Positions 50,716 to 60,673 of a stretch of 64,000 nucleotides of DNA are shown here, one piece after another (the first letter of the stretch is position 1; each line of letters begins with the position of its first letter). The DNA lies in NCBI GenBank assembly GCA_011125455.1, contig VKHO01000019.1, positions 1 to 64,000 on the forward strand. The letters are read 5' to 3'. Both the position numbers and the translations under genes were made by a program. Origin of the DNA: Chlamydiales bacterium STE3. GTDB lineage: Bacteria > Chlamydiota > Chlamydiia > Chlamydiales > Parachlamydiaceae. The notes beneath the pieces were generated by a model. The model searched no databases. It was not told where the DNA came from and saw only the letters and a program-made list of their open reading frames with translations.

Positions 50716-51975
50716 TCAGCTCCAAATCAACCATAAGACAAGCGCAGCAGGAACTACCGCGAAAAGCGTCAAAGCCATTCCAATACGCGTAAAATCCGCA
50801 AACGAAATCGTATAACGATTTTTGTTAAGAAGGCTCACTGCAACAATATTTGCTGAAGCACCAATTGGTGTGATATTGCCTCCTAGGCAGGAACCGACAA
50901 GAAGACCAAAGACCAGAAGAGGTAAGGGAAAGCTTGTTGCATCAGCGATTTGTTGTACAACAGGTATCATGGCAATAAGATAAGGAACATTATCGACAAA
51001 AGCGGAAATGATGACCGAAATTGCGACAAGAAATATAAATATGACCGAAAGTTCATTCGGAACGTTTTTGACCGTCCATTGGGCCAAAAAATCCATCCAC
51101 CCTGCAATGCGGATAGCTCCCACTAAAACAAAAAGGGAGGCTAAAAATAGTGTCGTATCCCAATCTAAAATTTTTAAAAGATCGCGCACGGGAAGCCATT
51201 GCGGGCCAAAAGAGAGCCAGATCAACCCGAATAATCCTAATGACAGCGCCGTTGTTCCAGCCAACCACACTGAATCCCGATCCCAACTCGAACCAAATGC
51301 TAAAATGACAATAAGGAGGGCAAGCAATATTGTGGGCACCCAGGATTTAACCTTTTCAACGCGAATCATTTGAACTGCTTGCTTATGCTCTCTCAGCAGC
51401 CAAAAACTTAAGGCTAAGGCAGAAAGCATACCTGCCTGTACCACAAAAAAAATACTTAGCCTTCCTTGATAAAAAAAGAAATCCTTAAAGCTCATTTTCA
51501 TGTAGGAACCGAGAATCATACTGGGAGGATCTCCAATTAAAGTCGCTGTCCCTTGCAAATTCGAAAAGATGGCTAGCAAGATTACAGGTTTGACAGGTGA
51601 GATATAGAGTTTATCGCAAACGGATAGGATCACTGGTGCAATGAGCAGGACTACAGCGACATTTTCTACAAACATCGATAGGATGCTTGTTAACAAAAAA
51701 ACATTCACTAAAGCCATTCGTATTGTACTGGAACGATCAATAAGCCATTCTGCTAAACATGCAGGAACTCTTGAAAGAAGAAAAAGCTCAGCAAGAATTA
51801 ACGTCCCAAAAAAAAGACCTAATACATTCCAGTGAATTTCTTGAAATACCATCAAAGGGGTTAGAATTTGGCATGCGATCAGCAATAAAACTCCACCTAA
51901 AGCAATCCACGTCTTCTTATTGGGGAAAATAACAAAACCCAGATAAGCAACAAAAAAAAGAAGAAGAGACCCCAT
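50716..51975 (-). CDS. ArsB/NhaD-type ion transporter, second of a tandem pair
   Basis: 419 residues, about 11 membrane segments. Family features of the ion-transporter superfamily: an ENVAVVLLIAPV segment (about 104-115), and the key loop NLQGTATLIGDPPSMILGSY (about 137-156). In the second half FVDNVPYLIAMIPVV mirrors the first loop, and ACLGGNITPIGASANIVAVS-type residues complete the site (here SCLGG). Relatives include NhaD sodium/proton antiporters, ArsB and the P protein; the ion cannot be read. It is transcribed after the gene at 51999 (23-base gap) and differs from it mainly in the middle loop, a recent duplication. Confidence 0.83.
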   Translation of the reverse strand: MGSLLLFFVAYLGFVIFPNKKTWIALGGVLLLIACQILTPLMVFQEIHWNVLGLFFGTLILAELFLLSRVPACLAEWLIDRSSTIRMALVNVFLLTSILSMFVENVAVVLLIAPVILSVCDKLYISPVKPVILLAIFSNLQGTATLIGDPPSMILGSYMKMSFKDFFFYQGRLSIFFVVQAGMLSALALSFWLLREHKQAVQMIRVEKVKSWVPTILLALLIVILAFGSSWDRDSVWLAGTTALSLGLFGLIWLSFGPQWLPVRDLLKILDWDTTLFLASLFVLVGAIRIAGWMDFLAQWTVKNVPNELSVIFIFLVAISVIISAFVDNVPYLIAMIPVVQQIADATSFPLPLLVFGLLVGSCLGGNITPIGASANIVAVSLLNKNRYTISFADFTRIGMALTLFAVVPAALVLWLIWS

Positions 51976-51998
51976 TACGACCTACTGTTTTTGCAAAA

Positions 51999-53258
51999 TT
52001 AACCCCAAATTAGCCATAACACAGTCGCAGCAGGAATAACTGCAAAAAGTGTAAAGATAAGCCCAATACGCAGATAAGCGAAGAAGGAAATGGTATGGCC
52101 ATTCTTATTTAAATAGCTCACAGCAACGATATTTGCAGAAGCACCAACTGGCGTGATGTTACCGCCAAGGCAAGCGCCCACTAACAATCCAAATGCTAGA
52201 AATGGTAGAGAAAATCCTGTTGACTCTGCGACCTGCTGGACAACAGGGATCATCGCGATCAGATAAGGCACATTGTCGACAAAAGCAGATATCAATACCG
52301 ATATGCCAACTAAAAACAAAAAAATAATCCAGAGTTCATTGGGAACATTAGCTACAGTCCATTGAGCCAGAAAATCCATCCAGCCAGCGCTACGAACCGC
52401 TCCGACTAAAATAAAAAGCGCACCTAGAAAAAAAGTGGTATCCCAATCCAGGGTGCGAATCAAATCCCTTGTTGAACGCCATTTTGGCCCTAAAAAATGC
52501 CATACCACCCCAATTAATCCCAGTAACATCGCAACAGTTCCTGCTAACCATACAGATTCTCTATCCCAGCTCGAACCAAATGCCAAAATAACAATAAGAA
52601 ATCCCAATAAGGAGGTGGGAACCCAGGATTTTACTTCTTCAACAGGAATCATTTTGATTGTCTGCTTATGCTCCCTCAGCAACCAGAAGCTGAGCAGCAA
52701 GGCTGAGACCATGCCAGCCTGTACCACGAAAAAGATACTCGGCCTCCCTAGATAAAAGAAGAAATCCTCGAAACTCATTTTCATGTAGGAACCGAGAATC
52801 ATACTAGGTGGATCGCCAATTAAAGTCGCTGTCCCTTGCAAGTTCGAGAACATGGCTAAAAGGATTACTGGTTTGGTAGGAGGGATATTGAGCTTATCGC
52901 ATACAGCTAAGATCACAGGAGCGATGAGTAAAACAACAGCAACATTTTCCACGAACATAGAAATGATGCTGGCAAGCAAGAAGACATTGATTAAAGCCAT
53001 GCGTACTGTGCTCGAATGATCGACTAACCACTCTGCTAAAAAGGCTGGAACTCTCGAAAGGAGGAAAAGCTCGGCTAGAATCAAAGTACCGACAAACAGG
53101 CCTAAAACATTCCAATGGATCTCTTTAAAAACTTCTAAAGGCGTTAAGGTTTGAGAAATAATAAGGAGAGAAACTCCTCCTAAAGCAATCCACGTCTTTT
53201 TAGTGGGAAAAATGATAAAGCCAAGGTAGGTCGCAAAAAAAAGTAGAAGAGAAGCCAT
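51999..53258 (-). CDS. ArsB/NhaD-type ion transporter, first of a tandem pair
   Basis: 419 residues, exactly the same length as its downstream copy and alignable along the whole chain. It opens LLLFFATYLGFIIFPTKKTWIALGG and carries the same loop NLQGTATLIGDPPSMILGSY and FVDNVPYLIAMIPVV motif. The differences are spread as conservative changes, so both copies seem to be under selection. With NqrF nearby in the window, a sodium antiport role is a reasonable inference. Inserted between efp-amn and mfd-alaS, where Chlamydia, as I recall, has no such genes. Confidence 0.83.
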   Translation of the reverse strand: MASLLLFFATYLGFIIFPTKKTWIALGGVSLLIISQTLTPLEVFKEIHWNVLGLFVGTLILAELFLLSRVPAFLAEWLVDHSSTVRMALINVFLLASIISMFVENVAVVLLIAPVILAVCDKLNIPPTKPVILLAMFSNLQGTATLIGDPPSMILGSYMKMSFEDFFFYLGRPSIFFVVQAGMVSALLLSFWLLREHKQTIKMIPVEEVKSWVPTSLLGFLIVILAFGSSWDRESVWLAGTVAMLLGLIGVVWHFLGPKWRSTRDLIRTLDWDTTFFLGALFILVGAVRSAGWMDFLAQWTVANVPNELWIIFLFLVGISVLISAFVDNVPYLIAMIPVVQQVAESTGFSLPFLAFGLLVGACLGGNITPVGASANIVAVSYLNKNGHTISFFAYLRIGLIFTLFAVIPAATVLWLIWG

Positions 53259-53347
53259 TCTTTTTCATCCTGTTGAAGAACTTCACCTTAAAGAAATTTC
53301 TTATAGATTTCCTGTACTATTTGCTTAAAGTAGCTATTTTTTATATT

Positions 53348-53417
53348 TAGACCTCTTGCATAACTTGCTTTGTTTGAAAAAATTGATCATTTCTGAACTT
53401 AGCAAGCAAGGTAGGTC
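53348..53417 (+). repeat. Deletion derivative of the 164-bp repeat, copy 4
   Basis: Left end intact (TAGACCTCTTGCATAACTTG, then a TTGATCATT stretch) but it jumps at about 53393 from the left arm directly to the right-arm end TTAGCAAGCAA, then a drifted terminus GTAGGTC. About 94 bases including the palindrome centre are missing. Lies between the nhaD-like start and the mfd stop. Confidence 0.75.
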
Positions 53418-53446
53418 CCACCTTGGCTTAATCAAAAAGATTAGCA

Positions 53447-56400
53447 TTAAGGGAAGTGGCTTTTTAAAAGCTCAATGACTTTTGTTTCCAGCTCAAGCGG
53501 CTTCTTGACTGGTGCTAACATGAAGGATTTGGAAAAAGTTTTTCCCCCTTTAGAGCGTTCAACGCTTAAAGAAACTTTCTCTTTTTTAATTAAAGTAAAT
53601 CCTCTTAGTGCAGCAAAAATACGTAATTTCGTCATGTAATAGAGCCATTCGGCACTTAACGGCGGAGGACCAAAACGATCTTTGATCTCCTTCCAGATTT
53701 CATCTACCTCTTTAAGATCGAAAGCTTCACCAAGACGTTGATAAAATTCCATACGCAATGAGATATCATTGACATAGTCTTCCGGCAACCGAGCATCGGC
53801 TGGTATATCAATTTTAACATCAGAAAGAAATTTAGGAGCTTTACCTTGCAGCGTTTGAATTGTGCGTTTGAGCATTTTGCAGTAAAGGTGAAATCCGACA
53901 GAAGAGACATGTCCTGATTGATCAAGACCTAGGATATCTCCCGCTCCGCGAATTTCTAGATCGCGCATAGCAACCTTCATCCCTCCCCCATGTCCTGAGG
54001 CTTCCGCTAACGCATTGAGGCGTTTTCTTGAAATTTCTGTTAAAATTCGTTGATTGGGAACTAAAAAGTAGGCATAGGCTCGTCGGTTCCACCTACCAAC
54101 ACGCCCTCTTAATTGATACAAATCCGCTAGCCCAAAGCGATCCGCTCGATCAATCAAAATTGTGTTTGCATTGGGGATATCAATCCCGCTTTCCACAATT
54201 GACGTTGCCACAAGGATATCGGCTTGCCCGTGCTTAAAGGCATGGAAAACGCTGTCAAGCTCTTCAGAAGACATCTGCCCATGGCCAACAACAATTCGCG
54301 CATTTGGCAAAAGTTTTTTGATGCGCGATGCCATATCGTAAATAGTCTCCACACGATTGTGAATGACGTAGGCTTGGCCATCACGAGCTAACTCTCTCAG
54401 TAAGGCTGTACGGAACAATTGATCCCCTGGTTCTGCGATTACCGTTTTGATAGGCAAGCGATCTTGAGGCGGCGTGTTAATCACTGACATGTCTCTTGCA
54501 CCGACTAAGGACATGTAAAGAGTCCTCGGAATGGGCGTGGCAGAAAGAGTTAGGCAATCGACACCAGCTTTTAATTTTTTTAAGTGCTCTTTGGCCTTGA
54601 CCCCAAAACGTTGTTCCTCATCGATAATCACAAGGCCCAAGTCATGAAACTGCACATCTTCACTGACTATGCGATGTGTCCCCACTAAGATATCGACACT
54701 CCCCTCTGCTACTCCCTGAAGGGTTGCCTTAATTTCTTTAGAAGTGCGAAAACGTGAAAGCACAGAAATATTGAGAGGGAAATTGGCCATTCTCTCTACA
54801 AAATTTTCATAATGCTGCATGGCAAGCACTGTTGTCGGCACAAGAACGGCTACTTGCTTATGCCCATCCACTACAGCTTTAAAAGCAGCACGCATAGCCA
54901 CTTCTGTTTTGCCATAACCGACATCTCCACAAATTAAACGATCCATGGATTTTGTGGAGATCATATCTCTTTTGATTTCAGAAATAGCGCGAACCTGATC
55001 TTCGGTTTCCACAAAAGGAAATTCGTCTTCAAAAACAAAAACGTCTTGACTGTCAGCAGGATAGCTATGCCCACCCACAATTTCCCTTTTGGCATACATT
55101 TCCAAAAGTTCTGTGGCATAACCCATGATTGCCACTTGTGTCTGCTCTTTAGTGCGCTTCCAGCGGTTGCTTCCCAAAGTGTGCATTTTAGGCTCTTCTT
55201 CAGCAGCCCCAATGTATTTACTTAATAAATGTGCCTGATGCATTGGAACGTAAAGCTTTGCACTTTCCGCATATTCCACTAAAAAGTATTCACTTAAGAC
55301 ACCTTCGTGGTTCGGCTTCTTTTCGATTCCTAAATAGCGCCCGATGCCATGATTAAAGTGAACAATCATATCTCCAGGGACTAACTCAAAAGCTCCTGAT
55401 GAAGTGGAGTGGTAATTACTGCGCTGTTTTTGCCGTCTTATTTTAAAACGATGGGTGATCTCGGTCATAGGAAGAAGCATGAGGCTATCCATCACAAAAC
55501 CAGAGGAGAGATAGCCTTGTTCAATGGTCGTTTGTTTTGGCATTTGGAGGTGCATATCAGCAACTTGCTTGCGCACTTTGTTCTCTTCTGCTTCTGAATC
55601 ACAGAGAATATGAAGTTCAAAATCCTCTTTTGGCAATTGCTCTAAAGCTTGTAAAATCTCTTGTCCCGAAACCGTTTCTTGCATTTCTTCATCTTCAAAC
55701 AAAGCGCTAGTCACTGTTCTAAAAGGGGAGATCCAGCGATAGGCTTGAAAAGAGCGATTAAACATTTCAAAGCCGATTTGATGGCCCATTCTTTGTGCTG
55801 AATAAAACCCTTTTTCCTGTTTTTCTTTCATAGTCACTGAGGAGAGCTGCTCAATCGGAGACTGCGTCCAGTAAATGCTTTGGAATTTTGCAGCTCTATC
55901 CAAAAATTCTTCTGCAGTGGCAAAATAGGGACTTACCGTTGAAAGATGCAGGATAGAGGCATAGCGGTCTTCAATTGCCACCAAGTCGTCATAGATGATA
56001 AGTGTGTTTTCCCCTAAATAGTCCAGAAGTGTCGCTACGTTCTTGTCTTGAGTCATTAGCTCTAGTTCCTGTCCTGGAGTCAGTTCAATGCTTTCAACCT
56101 GTTTAATCGATTTTTGGGCGATTGGGTCATAAGTGCGAAGCGATTCGATTTCATCGCCCCAGAACTCTATCCTGAAAGGATCTGGAGAAGAGACAGGGAA
56201 AATATCAATGATGCCGCCTCTAACAGCAAACTCACCCTTATCAGCAGCCATGGTTTTTCTTTGATACCCCATAGCATTAAAGCGATCGATGAGTCCGTTA
56301 AAAGAATGAGTCTCACCGACATTTAACTTAAGGTAGAGTTGCTCGAAACGCTCTTGACCGATGAGTTTTTGCAAACAAGCCTGGAGTGTGGTCAAAATAA

Positions 56401-56743
56401 TAGCAGGTTCTTGGCTTTCTTTTAATTTCACTAAGGATTGGTAGCGCTCACCAACGATATCTGGGCTTGGCGGAATGTTTTCTGAAGGTAGGGTCTCCCA
56501 AGCAGGAAAATCAATCACTGGGGATTGTGTGAAAAAAGAAAAGTCGTGATAAAGACGCATCTCTTCTTGGCTCGCACCCGTTAACACAAGAATTTGCTTG
56601 CCAGTCGCTTTTTGTGCCATAGCAGCAATCAACGCTTTAGGGCTATTCCATAATTCTTCAATTAATACTGAAGAGCCTTTTTTAAAAAGCTCTTCTAAAT
56701 CAAGAATGTGTGCTGTTTTAGCAATGCGCTCAAACATGGCCAA
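53447..56743 (-). CDS. mfd: Transcription-repair coupling factor
   Basis: 1098 residues. Removes RNA polymerase stalled at lesions and recruits UvrA. Domains in order: UvrB-like N-terminal part ([28 protein letters not shown]), RNA polymerase-interacting Tudor-like domain ([20 protein letters not shown], about 455-474), RecG-like helicase with [16 protein letters not shown] (Walker A), [27 protein letters not shown] and GRVGRWNR, then the TRCF C-terminal domain. Starts in a 14-base overlap with alaS, so the two are coupled. Order alaS-mfd as in Chlamydia. Confidence 0.95.
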   Translation of the reverse strand: MAMFERIAKTAHILDLEELFKKGSSVLIEELWNSPKALIAAMAQKATGKQILVLTGASQEEMRLYHDFSFFTQSPVIDFPAWETLPSENIPPSPDIVGERYQSLVKLKESQEPAIILTTLQACLQKLIGQERFEQLYLKLNVGETHSFNGLIDRFNAMGYQRKTMAADKGEFAVRGGIIDIFPVSSPDPFRIEFWGDEIESLRTYDPIAQKSIKQVESIELTPGQELELMTQDKNVATLLDYLGENTLIIYDDLVAIEDRYASILHLSTVSPYFATAEEFLDRAAKFQSIYWTQSPIEQLSSVTMKEKQEKGFYSAQRMGHQIGFEMFNRSFQAYRWISPFRTVTSALFEDEEMQETVSGQEILQALEQLPKEDFELHILCDSEAEENKVRKQVADMHLQMPKQTTIEQGYLSSGFVMDSLMLLPMTEITHRFKIRRQKQRSNYHSTSSGAFELVPGDMIVHFNHGIGRYLGIEKKPNHEGVLSEYFLVEYAESAKLYVPMHQAHLLSKYIGAAEEEPKMHTLGSNRWKRTKEQTQVAIMGYATELLEMYAKREIVGGHSYPADSQDVFVFEDEFPFVETEDQVRAISEIKRDMISTKSMDRLICGDVGYGKTEVAMRAAFKAVVDGHKQVAVLVPTTVLAMQHYENFVERMANFPLNISVLSRFRTSKEIKATLQGVAEGSVDILVGTHRIVSEDVQFHDLGLVIIDEEQRFGVKAKEHLKKLKAGVDCLTLSATPIPRTLYMSLVGARDMSVINTPPQDRLPIKTVIAEPGDQLFRTALLRELARDGQAYVIHNRVETIYDMASRIKKLLPNARIVVGHGQMSSEELDSVFHAFKHGQADILVATSIVESGIDIPNANTILIDRADRFGLADLYQLRGRVGRWNRRAYAYFLVPNQRILTEISRKRLNALAEASGHGGGMKVAMRDLEIRGAGDILGLDQSGHVSSVGFHLYCKMLKRTIQTLQGKAPKFLSDVKIDIPADARLPEDYVNDISLRMEFYQRLGEAFDLKEVDEIWKEIKDRFGPPPLSAEWLYYMTKLRIFAALRGFTLIKKEKVSLSVERSKGGKTFSKSFMLAPVKKPLELETKVIELLKSHFP

Positions 56744-59357
56744 TCAGTTCCCTTAATTTTTTCAAGGCAAAATCCAATTTTTCAGGGGCTTTGCCTCCCG
56801 CTGTAGCCTGACCGCCCTTACCGCCGCCGCTTCCTTCTACAATCAGAGCTAGCTCTTTGATGAGACGACCTGCATCGTAACCCTTCTTAACAAGGTCATC
56901 TGAAATCTTCAAAAAGAGCTGTACGCGGCCTTCACTTTTTGTCCCAAATAATAGAATTCCGGACTTCAGTTTCTCCATCACCTCATCTAAAAGTTGCTTA
57001 ATTTCTTCTGAAGAAGCCTGAACTGTCGCTGTCAAAAGAGAAATGCCATTCGCCTCTTCCACTCGACTCAACAAACTTTGCCCTAATTCTTTGATCTTGC
57101 CCTTTTTGATCTCTTTTAGTTCGCTAGCTATCGATCTATTTTCTTCTAGTAGCTTTTCAATACGTTCTTTCAGTTTAGCTGGCTGTACTTTCAAAAGAAG
57201 GGCGGTGTCATTGAGCAATAACTCGGTAGAGCGCTGCATCTGCTCAGCTTCTTGACCGGTAACAGCTTCGATACGTCTTACACCCGCTGCTATACTGCTT
57301 TCTTTAGCAATTCTAAATAGGCCTATCGAACCTAATGCTGAGACATGAGTCCCTCCACATAGCTCTTTCGAGTAGTCAATATCGATCACACGAACTTTAG
57401 CATCGTATTTTTCACCAAAAAACTGTTTGATTTCAGAACGCTTTACAGCTTCTTCATAAGCAATTTCATACCACTCAACCGGTTTGTTCTCGCGAATTTT
57501 GTGATTTACGGTACCTTCAATAAGGACAATTTCTTCTGGTGTTAACGCTTTGTGATGGCTGAAATCAAAGCGCAAGCGATGCTCATCGACAACCGACCCA
57601 GCTTGTTTGATATGCTCTCCTAAAACTTGGTGTAGGGCGTAGTGCAATAAGTGTGTTGCTGTGTGATTATTAGCAATTTTTAACCTTCTCTGTTCGTCGA
57701 TTTCTGCAACAAGAGAGTCACCGACTTGCAAGCTGCCTTCTTTTAACTGACCGATATGCCCCACAAGCCCTTTAAATGGGGCTTTAGCATCCCTTACCTC
57801 AAAAAGAATATTTTCACCCCTTATGTGACCTGTATCCCCTACTTGGCCACCCATCTCGGCATAAAAAGGCGTCCGGTCTAAAAGGATCATCCCTTCTTGG
57901 CCAGCTTGCATTTTATCGGAAAACTGCCCTTCTATTACGATTCCAAGAATTTTTCCTTTAAGAGAAGTCTCTTTATACCCTAAAAATTGTGTCGTCCCTT
58001 TTTCCTTTACCCAATCTTCAAAAAGATTTTGAGAAGCCTTCTGAAAAACCGTCTTCTGAGCACTCCTTGAACGCTCCTTTGCCTCTTGCTCCAGCTCTTC
58101 ATACCGTTTCTGATCTACACTAAGCTCAGCATCTTTTGCTAAAAGTAAGATTTCATCGATAGGCAGGCCGTAAGTGTCTTTCAATTTGAAAGCATCTTCA
58201 CCCAAAATACAATGGTCTCTCTTCTTTGCAGTGTCAATAATTTGAGCCAACATATTGCCACCTTTTTTTAAGGTCTTCAAAAAAGCTTCTTCTTCTTGAG
58301 TCAAGATCTCGGCAATACGATTTTGCGCCTTAACAAGCTCAGGATAATCCTCACCCATTTCAGAAACTAATCTTGGTAAAACTTTTGCAAGAAAGGGATC
58401 GTCGATACCTAATTGGCGGCCATAGCGCACAGCTCTTCTTAGCACTTTACGAAGAACATAACCGCGGTCGAGATTGCTTGGCTGAACACCATCCGCAATA
58501 GCAAAGGCTAAACATCTTAAGTGATCTGCAATCACACAGAAAGCAGGGGCCATTGTATTATTTGCTGCTAAGTAGGATGTGCCGCTAATATTCTCTACCT
58601 GTGCAATAAGAGAGCGCAAAACATCAGTTTCAAAGACATTATCGACCCCCATTTTTAGACTCATAACACGCTCAAGACCTGCACCGGTATCAATAGAGGG
58701 TTTTGGCAATGGAAACATTGTTTTGGCATTTTCGCGATTGTATTGCATAAAGACAAGGTTCCAAAATTCGAGAAAACGCTCCCCTTCCACATCTTGGTCA
58801 GGACGTGTTGCATCGCCATATTCAGGACCTTTATCGTAAAGAAGCTCAGAGCAAGGGCCGCAAGGACCGACCTCCCCCATCTCCCAAAAATTTTCCTTTT
58901 CGCCAAAACGCGTAATGCGGTTAGCTGGAACATACTTTGTCCACAGCTCAAAAGCCTCTTCATCCTCTCTAAAAACAGTGGGATAAATGCGCGCCGGATC
59001 AAACTTAAAAATATTTGTAGAAACCTCCCATGCAAAACGGATCGCTTCTTCTTTAAAGTAGTCTCCAAAAGAAAAATTCCCGAGCATTTCGAAAAAAGTG
59101 AGATGGCGACTAGTGTGACCAACATTTTCTAAATCGTTATGCTTCCCTCCGACACGGATACATTTTTGACTTGTTGCAGCTCGTGTGTAATCTCTAATGC
59201 TGGCACCGAGAAACACATCTTTAAATTGATTCATCCCCGCATTAGTAAAAAGCAAGGTGGGATCATCGTGAGGAATAACGGGTGAAGAAGGTAAAATGGA
59301 ATGGCCATTTTCCTTAAAATAGTTTAAGAATTGACGGCGAATTTCTTGTGTGCGCAT
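56730..59357 (-). CDS. alaS: Alanyl-tRNA synthetase
   Basis: 875 residues. Charges tRNA-Ala, with an editing domain to remove Ser/Gly. Class II catalytic core with [20 protein letters not shown] and [16 protein letters not shown]; editing/SAD domain with [16 protein letters not shown] and [13 protein letters not shown] (zinc-binding Cys/His); C-terminal C-Ala domain ending [13 protein letters not shown]. Full length for bacteria. Has its own promoter and is followed by overlapping mfd. Confidence 0.97.
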   Translation of the reverse strand: MRTQEIRRQFLNYFKENGHSILPSSPVIPHDDPTLLFTNAGMNQFKDVFLGASIRDYTRAATSQKCIRVGGKHNDLENVGHTSRHLTFFEMLGNFSFGDYFKEEAIRFAWEVSTNIFKFDPARIYPTVFREDEEAFELWTKYVPANRITRFGEKENFWEMGEVGPCGPCSELLYDKGPEYGDATRPDQDVEGERFLEFWNLVFMQYNRENAKTMFPLPKPSIDTGAGLERVMSLKMGVDNVFETDVLRSLIAQVENISGTSYLAANNTMAPAFCVIADHLRCLAFAIADGVQPSNLDRGYVLRKVLRRAVRYGRQLGIDDPFLAKVLPRLVSEMGEDYPELVKAQNRIAEILTQEEEAFLKTLKKGGNMLAQIIDTAKKRDHCILGEDAFKLKDTYGLPIDEILLLAKDAELSVDQKRYEELEQEAKERSRSAQKTVFQKASQNLFEDWVKEKGTTQFLGYKETSLKGKILGIVIEGQFSDKMQAGQEGMILLDRTPFYAEMGGQVGDTGHIRGENILFEVRDAKAPFKGLVGHIGQLKEGSLQVGDSLVAEIDEQRRLKIANNHTATHLLHYALHQVLGEHIKQAGSVVDEHRLRFDFSHHKALTPEEIVLIEGTVNHKIRENKPVEWYEIAYEEAVKRSEIKQFFGEKYDAKVRVIDIDYSKELCGGTHVSALGSIGLFRIAKESSIAAGVRRIEAVTGQEAEQMQRSTELLLNDTALLLKVQPAKLKERIEKLLEENRSIASELKEIKKGKIKELGQSLLSRVEEANGISLLTATVQASSEEIKQLLDEVMEKLKSGILLFGTKSEGRVQLFLKISDDLVKKGYDAGRLIKELALIVEGSGGGKGGQATAGGKAPEKLDFALKKLRELIGHV

Positions 59358-59392
59358 GGATTTTTCCTTAACTTGATACGATCTGCAGAATG

Positions 59393-59421
59393 ATTATATG
59401 CGAATAAGTAAGAGTTATCAA
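59393..59421 (-). promoter_or_regulatory. Promoter of the alaS-mfd operon
   Basis: Minus strand -35 TTGATA (59421-59416), 17-base spacer, perfect -10 TATAAT (59398-59393). The start point would be about 30 bases upstream of the alaS ATG. Confidence 0.82.
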
Positions 59422-59469
59422 GCTCGATACAACGTCCGAGCTTTTTAACTAAAAAGTACCGTTTTCTGA

Positions 59470-60441
59470 TTAACTTTTGCTGACCTGTTTTTCGCAAATG
59501 ATAGGCTCAATGTAACGCAGTGAATCCGGATCTCCAAATGTAAAGCGGCGATCAATCGTTGGGACCAACTTTTCTGGAACTTTATGAAGAAGGTTTGTTC
59601 TTTCCAAAAATGTTAGATAGCTTAAAGAAAGCAATTCTTTTCCTGACATGACTCGGTCAGCCATTAAAGCCGTATTGCTTTTAAAGTTATTCACGAGATT
59701 TTCTACTTCTGGAGCTTTTTGTCTGGCTTTAGCAGGCAATGCTAATACGCCAATCAAAGCAGCTGTAGCCCACGAAGCACCTATTTTTGAAAGCATCATG
59801 TCGCTTACCCTCTCAAATTGCTGAAGGTTTTTGACTAAAGCAGCCGGATCTCCTGTCAGTTTATCAAAAATGTCTCTTCCATGAACAAAAATTTCTGAAA
59901 CATTGTTGTTTTCCTGAAAGGCTGTACAGGCATCAGCAAAATGGATTGCCAATAACGAAAACGATTTTAAAATTTCCAAAATGCTAGCAAAAAACAACTT
60001 CGTCAAAAAAGGATTTTGCGCTTTAGCTATTTTGGAGAAATAGACATGTGAAGGTGAATGGCGTTTGGAACTCGCCAGTTCTTCCCATGACTTTTTTTGA
60101 ATCACTACATAGGCTTTTCGCCTAACAATAAGCTGGATGAGCCGTGCTTGTTCGATAATTTTTAAAATGTTTTCGCTGCATCGTAAAACAGAAGCACTCC
60201 CAAAAACGATGCGCGCTGCCATCTTTACATTAGGCCTATCTCCCGCAACTTTGTCCAGTATGCTTCCCGCCATCAAAGGAATATGGTTACGAGGATTTTT
60301 AAAAAGGCGAATCTTTCTTCCTGCTATGCTAACATATAAAAAAAGTTTAGCAGGCAGCAAAAATAGTGAAGATAACCCCGGATATCCAGGTGTGAGTGTT
60401 ATTATTGCCTCTTTAACAATAAGTCCAGCTCTCTGAGCCAT
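59470..60441 (-). CDS. Unknown protein, possibly membrane-associated
   Basis: 323 residues from the chosen ATG (preceded by GGTGGGA); the frame extends to 60579, adding 46 mostly hydrophobic residues that could be a membrane lead. Two amphipathic-to-hydrophobic stretches are visible (LSSLFLLPAKLFLYVSIAG near residue 23, and LFFASILEILKSFSLLAIHF near 168), plus ATAALIGVLALPAKA later. No family recognised. Lies divergent from tkt where Chlamydia has alaS-tkt adjacent, so it is probably lineage-specific; a host-directed membrane protein is conceivable but unproven. Confidence 0.6.
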   Translation of the reverse strand: MAQRAGLIVKEAIITLTPGYPGLSSLFLLPAKLFLYVSIAGRKIRLFKNPRNHIPLMAGSILDKVAGDRPNVKMAARIVFGSASVLRCSENILKIIEQARLIQLIVRRKAYVVIQKKSWEELASSKRHSPSHVYFSKIAKAQNPFLTKLFFASILEILKSFSLLAIHFADACTAFQENNNVSEIFVHGRDIFDKLTGDPAALVKNLQQFERVSDMMLSKIGASWATAALIGVLALPAKARQKAPEVENLVNNFKSNTALMADRVMSGKELLSLSYLTFLERTNLLHKVPEKLVPTIDRRFTFGDPDSLRYIEPIICEKQVSKS

Positions 60442-60542
60442 CGATTCCCACCAACTTAAATTGCACACAATTATATTGGCATAAATAAAATATTTAATAA
60501 AATTCCAAAAGATGATTGAATCATCAATTTTCCTTGCTTGAT

Positions 60543-60571
60543 TTAAACAGCAAAGGTTAAATTCGTATAAT
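60543..60571 (+). promoter_or_regulatory. Candidate tkt promoter
   Basis: Perfect -10 TATAAT (60566-60571) with a weak -35 TTAAAC (60543-60548) 17 bases upstream, about 100 bases before the tkt ATG. It overlaps the 5' end of the longer form of the divergent gene, another reason to prefer the shorter start there. Confidence 0.4.
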
Positions 60572-60673
60572 CTAAGCATTCCTTAAACTACCTTCTAAAA
60601 TCACTGTTTTTCATTAGCAACCGATGGCTCTTTAGAAGGAAGAATGTTGAAACGTCTAACCAAAGAGTAAAGC

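Noticed and set aside
58661-59125. 154-codon frame inside alaS
   Set aside because: Same strand but different frame from a complete AlaS; no independent start signal or family.
59470-60579. Longer start for the unknown gene at 59470
   Set aside because: The additional 46 residues overlap a good TATAAT for tkt and lack a Shine-Dalgarno; the ATG at 60441 has one. Kept only as an alternative.
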